Part shown: one piece after another, positions 9,157-18,128 of the stretch
Position numbering within the stretch: position 1 is the stretch's first letter
Layout: each line of letters starts with the position of its first letter
Assembly (NCBI GenBank): GCA_963826505.1
Contig: CAWGXG010000005.1
Coordinates: 186,001 to 250,000 of the forward strand
DNA from: CAWGXG01 sp963826505
Lineage (GTDB): Bacteria; Chloroflexota; Anaerolineae; Aggregatilineales; Aggregatilineaceae
DNA length: 64,000 bases
Reading direction: 5' to 3'
Notes under the pieces: generated by a model
Told to the model about the DNA's origin: nothing
What the model saw: only the letters and a program-made list of their open reading frames with translations
The model's database searches: none
Made by a program: the position numbers and the translations under genes

Positions 9157-10284
9157 ATGGACAACCTGAGCGGGCATATCATCAAGGGTTACGAACTGCG
9201 CGAGCGCATCGGAGCCGGGGGCTTTGGCGCGGTCTACCGGGCCAATCAAACGACCGTCGGGCGCGAGGTTGCGATCAAGATCATCCTGCCGGGGTTTGCC
9301 AACCATCCGGATTTCATCCGCCGTTTCGAAGCCGAAGCACAGATCATCGCGCGGCTGGAACACCTGCACATCGTGCCGCTGTATGATTACTGGCGCGACC
9401 CGGACGGCGCTTTTCTGGTCATGCGCTGGTTAAAAGGGGGCAGCCTGCGTGATGCGCTTGAGACGAATGGGCCATATGATATGGAACACGCCTCTTTATT
9501 ACTCGATCAAATCGCGTCGGCGCTGGCGACAGCCCACCAGCATCACATCATCCACCGCGATCTGAAGCCGGGCAATGTGCTGCTGGATGAGGACGGCAAC
9601 GTCTATCTGGCCGATTTTGGCATCGCCAAAGACCTGATGAGTCCCAAAGAAAGCGCCACCCAAAGCGATGTCATTGTCGGATCACCGGACTATCTCTCGC
9701 CAGAACAGGCTCGCAGTGAAACAGTTACACCGCAAACTGACATCTACAGCCTGGGAGTTGTGCTCTATGAGCTGCTGACCGGCCAGCACCCATTCCCCAA
9801 CGGGTCGACTGTCCAACGGCTGTACAGCCACCTGAACGATCCGCTGCCCGCGATTGCTAACTTACCCGATGACATACGCGACGCGGTAAACGCCGTCATT
9901 CAGAAAGCCACGATGAAAAACCCTGCTCATCGGTACGGCGACGCCCCGGCCATGGCTGCCGCTTTCCGCGCCGCGGCGGCGTTGGACAGCAAGGAAACGC
10001 CCGTTAATGTGGTCGAAGTGCTGACCCCCCGCGAGCAGGAAATCCTGCACTACATGGTCGAGGGGCGCACCAACAAAGAGATCGCCGATCAACTGTTCGT
10101 GACCGTGGCGACCGTGAAATGGTACATCACCCAGATGTATCGCAAGTTAGGCGTGCGCAGCCGGGTACAGGCGATTGTGCGTGCCCGCGAGTTGGACTTG
10201 ATCGCGCGCGGATTTCGTTCGATCCGAAGAAGACGGTGCCGCCCATGTTCCCACCGATCAATTCCAACCAGCCAACCCCTATAA
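9157..10284 (+). CDS. Ser/Thr protein kinase with LuxR-type HTH (front part of a frameshifted larger gene)
   Basis: The kinase domain spans about residues 11–270: glycine loop GAGGFGAVY, VAIK lysine 41, HRDLKPGN with catalytic Asp 135, DFG 153–155, and GSPDYLSPEQ. A LuxR/GerE helix-turn-helix follows at about 287–348 (LTPREQEILHYMVEGRTNKE). After ARELDLIARG the frame runs into low-complexity arginine codons and stops. The +1 frame instead continues smoothly into the ATPase at 10289. The original product was therefore probably kinase–LuxR–ATPase–WD40, and this piece is its front end. AAGGGG precedes the ATG. As it stands it could still make a kinase–DNA-binding protein. Confidence 0.8.
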   Translation: MDNLSGHIIKGYELRERIGAGGFGAVYRANQTTVGREVAIKIILPGFANHPDFIRRFEAEAQIIARLEHLHIVPLYDYWRDPDGAFLVMRWLKGGSLRDALETNGPYDMEHASLLLDQIASALATAHQHHIIHRDLKPGNVLLDEDGNVYLADFGIAKDLMSPKESATQSDVIVGSPDYLSPEQARSETVTPQTDIYSLGVVLYELLTGQHPFPNGSTVQRLYSHLNDPLPAIANLPDDIRDAVNAVIQKATMKNPAHRYGDAPAMAAAFRAAAALDSKETPVNVVEVLTPREQEILHYMVEGRTNKEIADQLFVTVATVKWYITQMYRKLGVRSRVQAIVRARELDLIARGFRSIRRRRCRPCSHRSIPTSQPL

Positions 10285-10288
10285 AGGG

Positions 10289-10936
10289 TTGCTGCCTTTC
10301 CAGACAGCGGATTACCGTGATTTCTTTGGCCGGGAAAAACTGGTAGAGAAGCTTATCCGGCGCATGGCAGAACCGGATGCGGATTCGCGCTTTATGGCGG
10401 TGGTTGGTCCCAGCGGCAGCGGCAAGTCCAGTCTGGTCAAAGCCGGCTTGGTCCCGGCGTTGTGGCGCGGTGATCTGCCCGGTTCAGAGCGCTGGTTTGT
10501 GGTCGAAATGTTACTCGGTGCGCGCCCGTTGGATGAACTGGAAGTCGCCCTTACGCGAGTCGCAACAGTCCCAGCAGTCAATTTGCGCGAACATCTGACG
10601 CGTGACAAGTACGGATTACTGCGCGCCGCTAATCTGGTACTGCCCAATGATAGCAGCGAACTCGTGTTGGTGATCGACCAGTTTGAGGAACTGTTCACCC
10701 TGGTTGACGACGAAAACGCGCGCCTTCATTTTCTGAATCTGTTGCACGCGGCGGTGGTCGAACCCCGCAGCCGGGTGCGCGTGGTGATCACACTGCGCGC
10801 CGATTTTTATGATCGCCCGCTGCATTACTCGGAATTTGGCGAGCTGGTCCGCAGTCGTATGGAGACCCTCTTGCCCATGAGCGCGCAGGGCCTGGAACGA
10901 GCCATAGCCGGTCCTGCTGAGCGGGTCAGGAGTTGA
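10289..10936 (+). pseudogene. nSTAND-type ATPase fragment (N-terminal half)
   Basis: The frame is open from about 10212 and reads PYKGLLPFQTADYRDFFGR, then Walker A VVGPSGSGKSSLVKAG and the Walker B-like LVLVIDQFEELFTL. This is the standard novel-STAND/AAA NTPase module found between kinase and WD40 parts of such proteins. It is joined to the preceding kinase by a +1 shift and stops at 10936 inside the helical part, where the next frame takes over. There is no credible start of its own, so it is part of one broken gene. Confidence 0.75.
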
Positions 10937-11259
10937 CATTCGAGGATGGGTTAGTCGCCCAGATCATAGACGAAATGCATTACCAGACCGGCGCGCTGCC
11001 GTTACTGCAATATGCCCTGACCGAATTGTTCGAACGGCGGCAGGGACGGCAGCTTACCCGCGCCGCCTACCACGAACTGGGCGGCGCGGTCGGCACGCTA
11101 GCCAAACGCGCCGAAGACCTCTACCGCGAATTCACGCCATCCGGCCAGGAAACGATTCACCAGATGTTCCTGCGACTGGTCACGCTAGGCGAAGGCACGG
11201 AAGATACCCGGCGGCGGGTGCATCGTTCCGAGCTGCTGGCTATCGCTGCCGGATCATGA
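10933..11259 (+). pseudogene. nSTAND ATPase fragment (winged-helix/helical part)
   Basis: Continues the ATPase after a frame change near 10928: FEDGLVAQIIDEMHYQTGAL, PLLQYALTELFERRQG and YHELGGAVGTLAKRAEDLY. These belong to the C-terminal helical region of nSTAND1 domains. It ends at a TGA at 11257–11259, where the next frame resumes with DHDMMDEAIDTF. Confidence 0.7.
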
Positions 11260-11260
11260 C

Positions 11261-11596
11261 ATGATGGACGAGGCCATCGACACCTTCGTGGCGTATCGAC
11301 TCCTATCCCTGGATCACGATCCGATTACACGCAGCCCCACCGTAGAAGTCGCCCATGAAGCTATCTTGCGGGAGTGGGAACGCCTGCGACTCTGGCTGGA
11401 CGAAAGCCGGGACGAAATTCGCTTGCAGCGCCAGTTTGCCCGCGCTGCACAAGAATGGGACCGACGCGGACCGCGACGCCAGTTTTCTGCTGCGCGGCGC
11501 CCGGCTGGATCAGTTTCAGGCATGGGCCGGACAGACGAAGTTGGCCTTCACGCCGCTCGAAATTGGATATTTGCAGGCAAGTGTCGCCGCGCGTGA
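11261..11596 (+). pseudogene. nSTAND ATPase fragment (end of ATPase module)
   Basis: Continues with MMDEAIDTFVAYRLLSLDHD and VEVAHEAILREWERLRLWL, a very conserved stretch at the end of nSTAND ATPases before WD40 or TPR parts. True homology stops at about 11470 (AAQEWDRRG), where the correct frame switches again to the WD40-containing frame. The remainder of this ORF is a shadow. Confidence 0.65.
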
Positions 11597-13910
11597 TGAG
11601 GCACAGGCCGTCGCCATAGCGCAGCAGGCCCGCGAGGTGCGCCTGGAACAGCGCGCGCGCAACGTTCTGCGGGCATTGGTGGCGGTGTTTTTGGTCGCAG
11701 CGCTTGTGGCATCAGGACTGGCCGCATTCGCGTTCAATCAGCGGCACATCGCTCAACAGAATGAGGCCGACGCCAACCATAACGCCGAGCTTTCGCAAAG
11801 CCTCGCCCTCGCCTCTGCTGCGCGTGCCGCGCTGGGCGAAGGCAACACCGAACAGGCCCTGACGCTGGCGACAGCCGCCAACCAGATCGCTCAACCGCCC
11901 GCCTTTGCTCAGCGCACCCTGTACGACGCCTCTGCCGCGCCTGGCACGATTCGGCGCATCCCCTGTGGGACGGCGTGGTGCTGGGGGATGAGTGTTAGCC
12001 CGGACGAAGAAACCGTTCTGACCGGCGACGGCGTCGGCGGCATCGTGCTGTCCGATCTCGCCACTGGCGCAACCATCCGGAGATATGCAGGTGGGCACAC
12101 CGAGGAAGCCATCGCCTTCTTCCTTCCCGACGGGAAGCGCTTCCTCTCGACCGGCTACGACGACAAGATGCTGCTGTGGGACGTGGCAAGCGGACAAATC
12201 CTGCGCACCTATCTCAGCACCGATGGTGATTTCAACGGCGGCGCTTTGAGTCCGGATGGCAGCCTCGCCGCGACAGGCATGGAGGCAGGCGTTGTGTTGA
12301 TCTGGGATGTTGAAACCGGCGAGTTATTGCATCGCCTCGTCGGGCACGATCCGTCGGTGCAGGTGCAGGGCGTTGCCTTCAGCCCTGATGGTAAAACGCT
12401 GCTGTCCGGCTCAGAAGATGCAACGATGATCCTCTGGGACGTGCTGACGGGTGAATTGATTCGGCGTTTCGAGGGACATAACAATATCGTCTTTAGTGTT
12501 CATTTCAGCCCCGATGGTCGCAACGCGCTTTCAACCTCCTTCGACAATACCATGATCTTGTGGAATATTGCGACCGGGCAAATGATTCGCCAGTTCGCCG
12601 GGCATACCAACTGGGTGTTTGACGCTCGCTTTAGCCCGGATGGTCAGCAGATTCTCTCCGCCTCGCGCGACCAGACTCTCAGGCTGTGGGACGTGGCAAG
12701 CGGAAATGTTCTGCATACCTACGCGGGCGAGCCAGGTATGGTACTGGGTGTCGAATACCTGTCTGGTGGCACGCAGGCACTTTCCAGCTACAACAATGGG
12801 ATTCTGCGTGTGTGGCAACTAACGGGCCAAGAAATCGTCCGCCAATTTGGAGCACAAGCGCCTCCCGTTCCGGAAACAGACGATACGTTCGCGGATGGTG
12901 ATACCCTTACCCTCAGCAAGAATGGACGCTGGGCGGCTGCGCCAGGATCCGGTGCAGATGCAAATGTGGTAATGCTCTGGGATACCGAAACCGGCGAGCT
13001 TATCCGTCGTTTTTCGGGGCACGATGGTAGTGTGACCGGTGTTGCCTTCAGCCCGGATCAACGGCAGTTGGTGTCGGCGGCATGGGATAACACGCTGATT
13101 CTCTGGGATGTTCAAACGGGGGAGGAGCTACAGCGCTTCACAGGACACACGGGACCGGTTTTTGACGTGGCGTTCAGCCCTGATGGAAGCCGCCTCGCCT
13201 CCGGCTCGGAAGACCAGACGATCATCCTGTGGGACGTTGCGGCGGCGTCGGTTCTACGACGCTTCGACGGGTTCACCGATGCGGTCAATTCCGTCGCTTT
13301 CAGTCCCGACGGGCACACGCTGATCGCCGGGTTTGGCACAATCCGCTACGTTGCAGGGAGCAACGAAGACAACAGCCTGCGCCTATTTGATGTAGATACC
13401 GGCGAGGAAATACGCCGCTTCGAGGGACATACCGCCCCGATTACGGTCGCTCGCTTCAGTCGCGATGGTAAAAGCCTCCTCTCTGCCTCCACCGACGCCA
13501 CTCTGCGGCTTTGGGACGTGGGGACAGGTAGCGAAATTCGCCGTCTCATTGGTCACGAGACGGCGATCTGGAGCGCTGATTTCAGCCCCGATGGGCGTTA
13601 TGCAATTTCCGGTTCGCAGGACGGCACAGTCATCGTCTGGGACTTGACCACGGGAGAGGAATTACGGTCACTGGATGAGCCGGGCGCAATGGTGCAGGGA
13701 GCCCTGTTCACGCCTGACGGGAGCATGGGGCTTACGGCATCCGCCGATGGGAGACTGCATCAGTGGCGGCTTACGCTCGGCTTCAACGACCTGCTGACTT
13801 GGGTGGGAGAGCACCGATATGTGCGCGATCTCGCCTGCTCGGAGCGCGAGCTATACCGCGTGCTGCCGCTCTGCACTGCAGAACAAGTGGAAAGCACCGG
13901 CGCGATTTAG
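11355..13910 (+). CDS. WD40-repeat domain with one membrane segment (C-terminal part of the broken kinase–STAND gene)
   Basis: Meaningful sequence starts near 11470 (DASFLLRGARLDQFQAWAG). A helical linker is followed by one hydrophobic segment (ALVAVFLVAALVASGLAAFA) and about 14 WD40 repeats, enough for two seven-bladed propellers. The repeats carry the usual FSPDG and LWD motifs, for example LLSGSEDATMILWD. In intact relatives this beta-propeller is fused behind the kinase/STAND module and serves as a ligand or partner sensor. Here it sits in a third reading frame. It has no obvious ribosome-binding site, so it is probably the untranslated tail of a broken gene unless the frameshifts are sequence errors. 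Confidence 0.75.
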   Translation: MKLSCGSGNACDSGWTKAGTKFACSASLPALHKNGTDADRDASFLLRGARLDQFQAWAGQTKLAFTPLEIGYLQASVAARDEAQAVAIAQQAREVRLEQRARNVLRALVAVFLVAALVASGLAAFAFNQRHIAQQNEADANHNAELSQSLALASAARAALGEGNTEQALTLATAANQIAQPPAFAQRTLYDASAAPGTIRRIPCGTAWCWGMSVSPDEETVLTGDGVGGIVLSDLATGATIRRYAGGHTEEAIAFFLPDGKRFLSTGYDDKMLLWDVASGQILRTYLSTDGDFNGGALSPDGSLAATGMEAGVVLIWDVETGELLHRLVGHDPSVQVQGVAFSPDGKTLLSGSEDATMILWDVLTGELIRRFEGHNNIVFSVHFSPDGRNALSTSFDNTMILWNIATGQMIRQFAGHTNWVFDARFSPDGQQILSASRDQTLRLWDVASGNVLHTYAGEPGMVLGVEYLSGGTQALSSYNNGILRVWQLTGQEIVRQFGAQAPPVPETDDTFADGDTLTLSKNGRWAAAPGSGADANVVMLWDTETGELIRRFSGHDGSVTGVAFSPDQRQLVSAAWDNTLILWDVQTGEELQRFTGHTGPVFDVAFSPDGSRLASGSEDQTIILWDVAAASVLRRFDGFTDAVNSVAFSPDGHTLIAGFGTIRYVAGSNEDNSLRLFDVDTGEEIRRFEGHTAPITVARFSRDGKSLLSASTDATLRLWDVGTGSEIRRLIGHETAIWSADFSPDGRYAISGSQDGTVIVWDLTTGEELRSLDEPGAMVQGALFTPDGSMGLTASADGRLHQWRLTLGFNDLLTWVGEHRYVRDLACSERELYRVLPLCTAEQVESTGAI

Positions 13911-14131
13911 ACATTTGTCGTTCAAAGTCGTAGCTGCGCGACGACGAATGGCATGAACCGTCGAGAAATCGGGCGCGGGATCGGGATGCGCTGAAGGCGT
14001 GTTCAGCAAAGTATCAACGATGTCAGAAAACATGTCAGTCGGTCGTCGAAAGACAGGCGCTTCCAAACTGTCATATAAATCACGCCGTTGCCCCGCAGTA
14101 TCCGAAAATTAGTCTACGGGGAAATCCAGCT
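13911..14131. other. Gap with insertion-sequence end
   Basis: There is no credible gene here. The stretch at about 14094–14119 contains ATTAGTCTACGG in a context that also occurs at 46480–46502, just outside another transposase tail. It therefore looks like the terminal region of the integrase-type element whose remnant follows at 14132. Confidence 0.4.
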
Positions 14132-14437
14132 CTAGGCGGCCTCCTGATCATGTTGCCACTCAGCGCGTTTCGACCACGCACGGGGGCGCTGGGCGCGGGA
14201 TTCACTCGGGGAACCGGAATCCGTGGGTATCCCATGATGCGGGCGCGCCATATTGAAACATGCGTCGTACTCGCGCATGACACGGTGCAGATGCGCCTGA
14301 TTTTTGTTTGGCACCTTATCAGCGCATTTTCCCGGACCGAGAGGTCCCCTTTCCGCATATACGTTCGCATTCGGCGGGCGGCAAGCAGCAGGAATCAGCC
14401 CTGATGACTGCTGCTCGGAACACTGTGTCGAAGGCAT
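14132..14437 (-). pseudogene. C-terminal remnant of integrase-type transposase
   Basis: Reads NANVYAERGPLG, then AHLHRVMREYDACFNMARPH and HHGIPTDSGSPSES, finishing EWQHDQEAA and stop. This is the degraded end of an integrase-core transposase (intact relatives have an AERWVRSVREE / YFNMARPHQGI pattern). Catalytic residues upstream are absent. It belongs to the same family as the fragment at 6818–7540. Confidence 0.7.
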
Positions 14438-14474
14438 GGTTGAACTTCGGTCCCAGAATGCGGACCATCGATTG

Positions 14475-14855
14475 CTACAGGTCGATCTGCGTAATGCCCA
14501 ATATGTTCCCCTCCGTGTCTTTGAACCAGGCCGCTCGCACGGGTCCCGTCACCGCTATGTTGTGTTCGTCGGTTTTGAGTGTCGGGTAATCGTAGCTTTC
14601 AAACACGACCCCAACGCTCTTTAGGGTCTGAACAGCCTCGAGAATATTGGGAACCTCCCATCCAGCTACGGTATGGTCGGCTTTGGTTGCGCTCCTCTGG
14701 TAAACACCCAGAACTGTCCCGCCTCCGGCTTCAAACATGATTGCCCCGGGCAGTTCGAGTTTCACGCGCAGTCCCAGTTTCTCCGTATAAAACCGTTTGG
14801 CACGATCGAGATCTACCGCCGGTAACATGGCTCGGACCGACTTGTCGCCTAACAT
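14475..14855 (-). CDS. VOC (glyoxalase/bleomycin-resistance) superfamily protein
   Basis: 126 residues, one vicinal-oxygen-chelate module made of two beta-alpha-beta-beta-beta units. It opens VRAMLPAVDLDRAKRFYTEK, the typical first strand and helix, and closes AAWFKDTEGNILGITQ, the typical last strand with its metal-ligand position. It is likely a small metal-dependent enzyme or binding protein of unknown substrate. The ATG at 14855 has an excellent CAGGAGGAAACA leader. The much longer in-frame reading (to 15470) is only chance openness across the upstream gene. Confidence 0.85.
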   Translation of the reverse strand: MLGDKSVRAMLPAVDLDRAKRFYTEKLGLRVKLELPGAIMFEAGGGTVLGVYQRSATKADHTVAGWEVPNILEAVQTLKSVGVVFESYDYPTLKTDEHNIAVTGPVRAAWFKDTEGNILGITQIDL

Positions 14856-14923
14856 TGTTTCCTCCTGAAATGAGATCGAAAAGAGTATTGACTTGTGTGA
14901 AACGCTGCGACGAGCTGAGGGCT

Positions 14924-15421
14924 CTACGTCTGCAGCCACGCTATGAACGCAGGTGAGATCGCTTGGTAGGCTGGGATCAGCACGGGCGGCACCGTGCCGC
15001 GCAAAGCCTCCCAGAATGCGAGTCCGGTCTCGCTGCCAGAGTCTCCGGGGAAGCGTGCCACGACCACGTCGTACAACTGGTGCAGCCGCTGCACATGGGT
15101 GCGGACCTCCGACCGGCGCTCGAGGGGCACGTTGTACATGATGGGCTCGAACGGCTCGATGCCGTAATAATCTGGCCGGTGCGCCGAAAGCAGCGTGCCG
15201 TCCGCCAGATCCATGACCACACAGGTCAGCGGCGGACCCAGATGGAGCAGGTTGGGGCCGACCTGATCGGCCATGTGGAAAAAGAAGCGAGTCTGCACGC
15301 GGCCATTCTCGGTGGCCAGCAGAGGGTAGGAACGTGCCACGCCTGGGGTGTGCAGGTCCGCCAGCGTGGCATGCCTGCGCACCTGCAGGTCCCACTGAGT
15401 GAGAAATGTGGGTCCGGCCAT
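14924..15421 (-). CDS. Hypothetical protein downstream of a WXG100-like peptidase
   Basis: 165 residues, no signal peptide or membrane segment, no recognised family. It has an Asp/Tyr-rich centre (ADGTLLSAHRPDYYGIEPFE) and a proline-rich end. A strong CAGGAGGAAGG site precedes the ATG at 15421. It follows the WXG100/cysteine-peptidase gene with 54 bp between them and so is probably co-transcribed. By position it could be an immunity, chaperone or accessory protein for that peptidase. That is inference only. Confidence 0.55.
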   Translation of the reverse strand: MAGPTFLTQWDLQVRRHATLADLHTPGVARSYPLLATENGRVQTRFFFHMADQVGPNLLHLGPPLTCVVMDLADGTLLSAHRPDYYGIEPFEPIMYNVPLERRSEVRTHVQRLHQLYDVVVARFPGDSGSETGLAFWEALRGTVPPVLIPAYQAISPAFIAWLQT

Positions 15422-15475
15422 CGTCCTTCCTCCTGTCTACTGCGGCGCCAAGGTGGCGCCGCATGCGCACGCGGA

Positions 15476-16480
15476 TTAGTGTTCCAGGACGATGTACTCG
15501 CCGTCGTTGTGCGCCATCCAGTCGTCCATAAATTGTTGAGCGGGGATCTCGTACGCGCTTCCGTCACCACTCCAATTGGTTGACACCAAGACGTTCGTCA
15601 GCTTGCCGCCGGCATCGGTCTGAGTTCCAACGACGGTGTAAGCGTGAGCCCCAGCGCCCAACCCGAAGGTCTCATCAATCCTGGTGGTGACATAGACAGG
15701 ATTGCCAGCTTTGAGCTGCCCCACTAGGAAATTCTCCGCTGCGCCGCGATCGGGGGAGCCGAGGCCGAGCCAGGTTGAGAAGTCGTCGTGGTCATAGTCG
15801 GCGTCGTACGCATCCAGAACCTGGGCCGCTTTGTAGACCTGAAATCCGGTATCGTGCTTGCCATCCTGCATATCGATGACGATCCCCATGTCGAGCAACA
15901 TGTTGTCTGGATGCAGCATATCGTTGTAGATCTTGTCAGCCTGGGACTGCGAAATGTCGTAGCCATTTTCGACCAGCAGGTTCATGGCACCGTAGATCGT
16001 GCAGGACGGGCCGCTCTGCACCAGCAGCTCGTTGGTCGTGAACTTGCCGCTCATGGGGATCAATTCCCAGCCGTCGACGCCATCCTGGTAGCTGCTGAGA
16101 TTGACCCTAGTCCCGGCGCCCACTACCTGGCTGCCAGGCGCCACCGCTGCGGGGAAACCACCTGCGGCGAACGCGCCACCGACCCCGACAAACCGCTGCG
16201 AGCCGGAGAGATCGCCGTCGCGCAGGCTGGCGATAGCACCTAACAGATCGTCGTGCAATTCCATACACAGGCTGGCGATCCGCTCGATTTGGGGACGAAT
16301 CTCGTTAACAAACTGATCGAGGAGGTCTTGCCCGACCAGCCCGGTCAGGGCCGCGGTTCGAAGAACGGCGGCCGCGGTGTCCAGGGCGCGATCAATTGAC
16401 TGAAGCGAATCTGCCGAGCTGCGGAAGCTTTCAGCCATGGCGTTGACGGCATCATAATCAATACTCACTTCGGCAGTCAT
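15476..16480 (-). CDS. WXG100/ESX-like protein fused to a papain-like (C39-type) cysteine peptidase
   Basis: 334 residues. Residues 1–90 form a helical hairpin region of ESAT-6/WXG100 type (AVNAMAESFRSSADSLQSID onward), followed by a Gly/Ala-rich linker (about 98–125). The C-terminal half carries a likely papain-fold catalytic set: Cys160 in QSGPSCTIYGAMN, His279 in GAGAHAYTVVGT and Asn302 in VSTNWSGDG. There is no Sec signal peptide, as expected for a type VII-like secreted substrate. The likely role is a secreted peptidase effector or processing enzyme. The partner ORF at 14924 follows. No secretion machinery genes are visible nearby. Confidence 0.7.
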   Translation of the reverse strand: MTAEVSIDYDAVNAMAESFRSSADSLQSIDRALDTAAAVLRTAALTGLVGQDLLDQFVNEIRPQIERIASLCMELHDDLLGAIASLRDGDLSGSQRFVGVGGAFAAGGFPAAVAPGSQVVGAGTRVNLSSYQDGVDGWELIPMSGKFTTNELLVQSGPSCTIYGAMNLLVENGYDISQSQADKIYNDMLHPDNMLLDMGIVIDMQDGKHDTGFQVYKAAQVLDAYDADYDHDDFSTWLGLGSPDRGAAENFLVGQLKAGNPVYVTTRIDETFGLGAGAHAYTVVGTQTDAGGKLTNVLVSTNWSGDGSAYEIPAQQFMDDWMAHNDGEYIVLEH

Positions 16481-16716
16481 GGCGGCCCCCTACATTCGTC
16501 TACACTGGCCGTTGAAATGAGCATGAATCAAGCGGGAATGCACCCGCATAAGCATGTGCCGTCCCCGCCCTACTTCGATTTTAGCCAAATCACAGATCGC
16601 AAGCCCAATTGTCTTGTCGCCCCTATTTTGCCCATCTACCCCACCTCCCGGAACCAATTTGCGCTGGATGGTGTATACCTGATCGAGACGAGTCTGCATC
16701 TGAAAGGTGATCTCGC

Positions 16717-17286
16717 GTGACACGAGAGTTGATTATCCGGGCCGCGCAGGGGGATGCCGATGCCTACGAGCAGATCGTACATCTGCACCAGGAAGCGGTG
16801 TTCCGATTGGCATACCTGATCGTCGGCGATTCACACGACGCGCAAGACGTAGCGCAGGAGACGTTCATTCGCGCGTATCGCGGACTGCATCGCTTCGATA
16901 CCTCGCGCGCCCTGCGGCCCTGGCTGCTGCAAATCGCCAAAAACCTGGCGCGCAACCGCCGGCGCACCGCCGGGCGGTATCTCGCGGTGTTGCAGCGCGC
17001 GTTTATGCACATGCCGCGCCACGTCCATGTGACCGCCAGTGCCGAAGCCGATGCCGATCAGCGCTGGGAGGTCCAGGCATTATGGGACGCCATCCGGCAG
17101 CTTCCAAAACCGGATCAGGAGGTTATTTACTTGCGGTACATGCTGGAGCTCTCGACGCAGGAAACCGCTGAGGTGTTAGGTATTGCGCCGGGGACGGTGA
17201 AGTCGCGGTTAAGCCGGGCGCTAGAGCGCTTGCGCGGCGTGGTCGAAGCTGAATTCCCACTGTTGGCGGAAGGACGGACGTCATGA
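16717..17286 (+). CDS. ECF-type RNA polymerase sigma factor
   Basis: 189 residues. Region 2 lies at about 15–80 (YEQIVHLHQEAVFRLAYLIV, then DAQDVAQETFIRAYRG) and region 4 at about 125–175 (LPKPDQEVIYLRYMLELSTQ, then GTVKSRLSRALERLR). The start is GTG at 16717 with GAAAGGTGA upstream. The stop overlaps the ATG of the next gene (ATGA), so it is translationally coupled to its probable anti-sigma factor. It likely drives an extracytoplasmic stress or envelope response; the exported protein downstream is a likely member of the regulon. Confidence 0.92.
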   Translation: MTRELIIRAAQGDADAYEQIVHLHQEAVFRLAYLIVGDSHDAQDVAQETFIRAYRGLHRFDTSRALRPWLLQIAKNLARNRRRTAGRYLAVLQRAFMHMPRHVHVTASAEADADQRWEVQALWDAIRQLPKPDQEVIYLRYMLELSTQETAEVLGIAPGTVKSRLSRALERLRGVVEAEFPLLAEGRTS

Positions 17287-18059
17287 ATCAGCCATCGATG
17301 CTCTCGGACCACACCGAGGACGTTTGGGAGAAAAAGGTGCAGGAGATCGCAGGGCGGGTGGCGTACCCTGCCACGCCCGACATCGCCGGGGCCGTCCGTG
17401 ACCGGATAGGGCCGCGGAGTCGCCGATTGCTGATCACACGTCTCGCGCCGCCAGTTCTGATCCTGCTGCTGGTGGTGCTGATCGTGCTGCTGCTGGTCCC
17501 TGACCTACGCGCGCGCGCGTTTGACTGGCTGCATATCGGCGCGGTGCGCATCATCAACGAACCGCCACCTGCCAGCCCGACCCCGTTCCCGGACCTGCTG
17601 CAAGGCTACAATGTCACGCCTATCGCATCGATCCTCGACTGGGACAATGAAATCTCGCTGACTGAGGCGCAGGCGCGTGTGGATTTCCCGATCCCTACCG
17701 TTCCGAGTCTGGGCGCGCCGGACGCCGTGTTCTACTACGAGTTGGAGGAGCCGATGATCATCCTTGTGTGGGAGCGGCCAGGACAGACGCCGATCAGCTT
17801 ACACCTGATCGGATCGCACAATCGCGTGTTCAAGTACGAGGCGGAGGTGGAAACGGAAACCGAGGTCAACGGACGACGGGCGGTGTGGCTCACCGGCCCG
17901 CACCAGTACGAGATCATGCCGCTCGAAGGTGAAGACGCCGTGATCCAACGCTACATACAAGGCAGTGTGCTGCTGTGGGAAGCAGCCCGCGTCACCTACC
18001 GGCTGGAGGGGGACCTGACGTTGGACGAAGCCCACGCGCTGGCGGAGAGCCTGGAATGA
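17283..18059 (+). CDS. Probable membrane anti-sigma factor
   Basis: 258 residues with one transmembrane helix near residues 51–70 (PPVLILLLVVLIVLLLV). The short N-terminal cytoplasmic part would hold the sigma factor and the external C-terminal domain resembles DUF4367-type domains (DAVFYYELEEPMIILVWE). It overlaps the sigma gene by 4 bp, the classic sigma/anti-sigma arrangement. No zinc-binding HxxxCxxC motif is seen, so it is not a ZAS-type anti-sigma. Role assigned mostly from position and topology. Confidence 0.75.
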   Translation: MNQPSMLSDHTEDVWEKKVQEIAGRVAYPATPDIAGAVRDRIGPRSRRLLITRLAPPVLILLLVVLIVLLLVPDLRARAFDWLHIGAVRIINEPPPASPTPFPDLLQGYNVTPIASILDWDNEISLTEAQARVDFPIPTVPSLGAPDAVFYYELEEPMIILVWERPGQTPISLHLIGSHNRVFKYEAEVETETEVNGRRAVWLTGPHQYEIMPLEGEDAVIQRYIQGSVLLWEAARVTYRLEGDLTLDEAHALAESLE

Positions 18060-18128
18060 ACGGAACCGACCATCTTTGAGCAGTGTATACAGGGTGAACT
18101 GCCAACATATACAAGGAGAAAAAACCAC

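Noticed and set aside
13851..14066. 71-codon minus-strand ORF running into the WD40 gene end
   Set aside because: Overlaps the WD40 coding end in antisense and shows no motif or start signal.
14856..15470. N-terminal extension of the VOC gene to 331 residues
   Set aside because: The extension lies antiparallel in frame over the separate 165-residue gene and is arginine/alanine-rich noise; a strong ribosome-binding site marks the true start at 14855.
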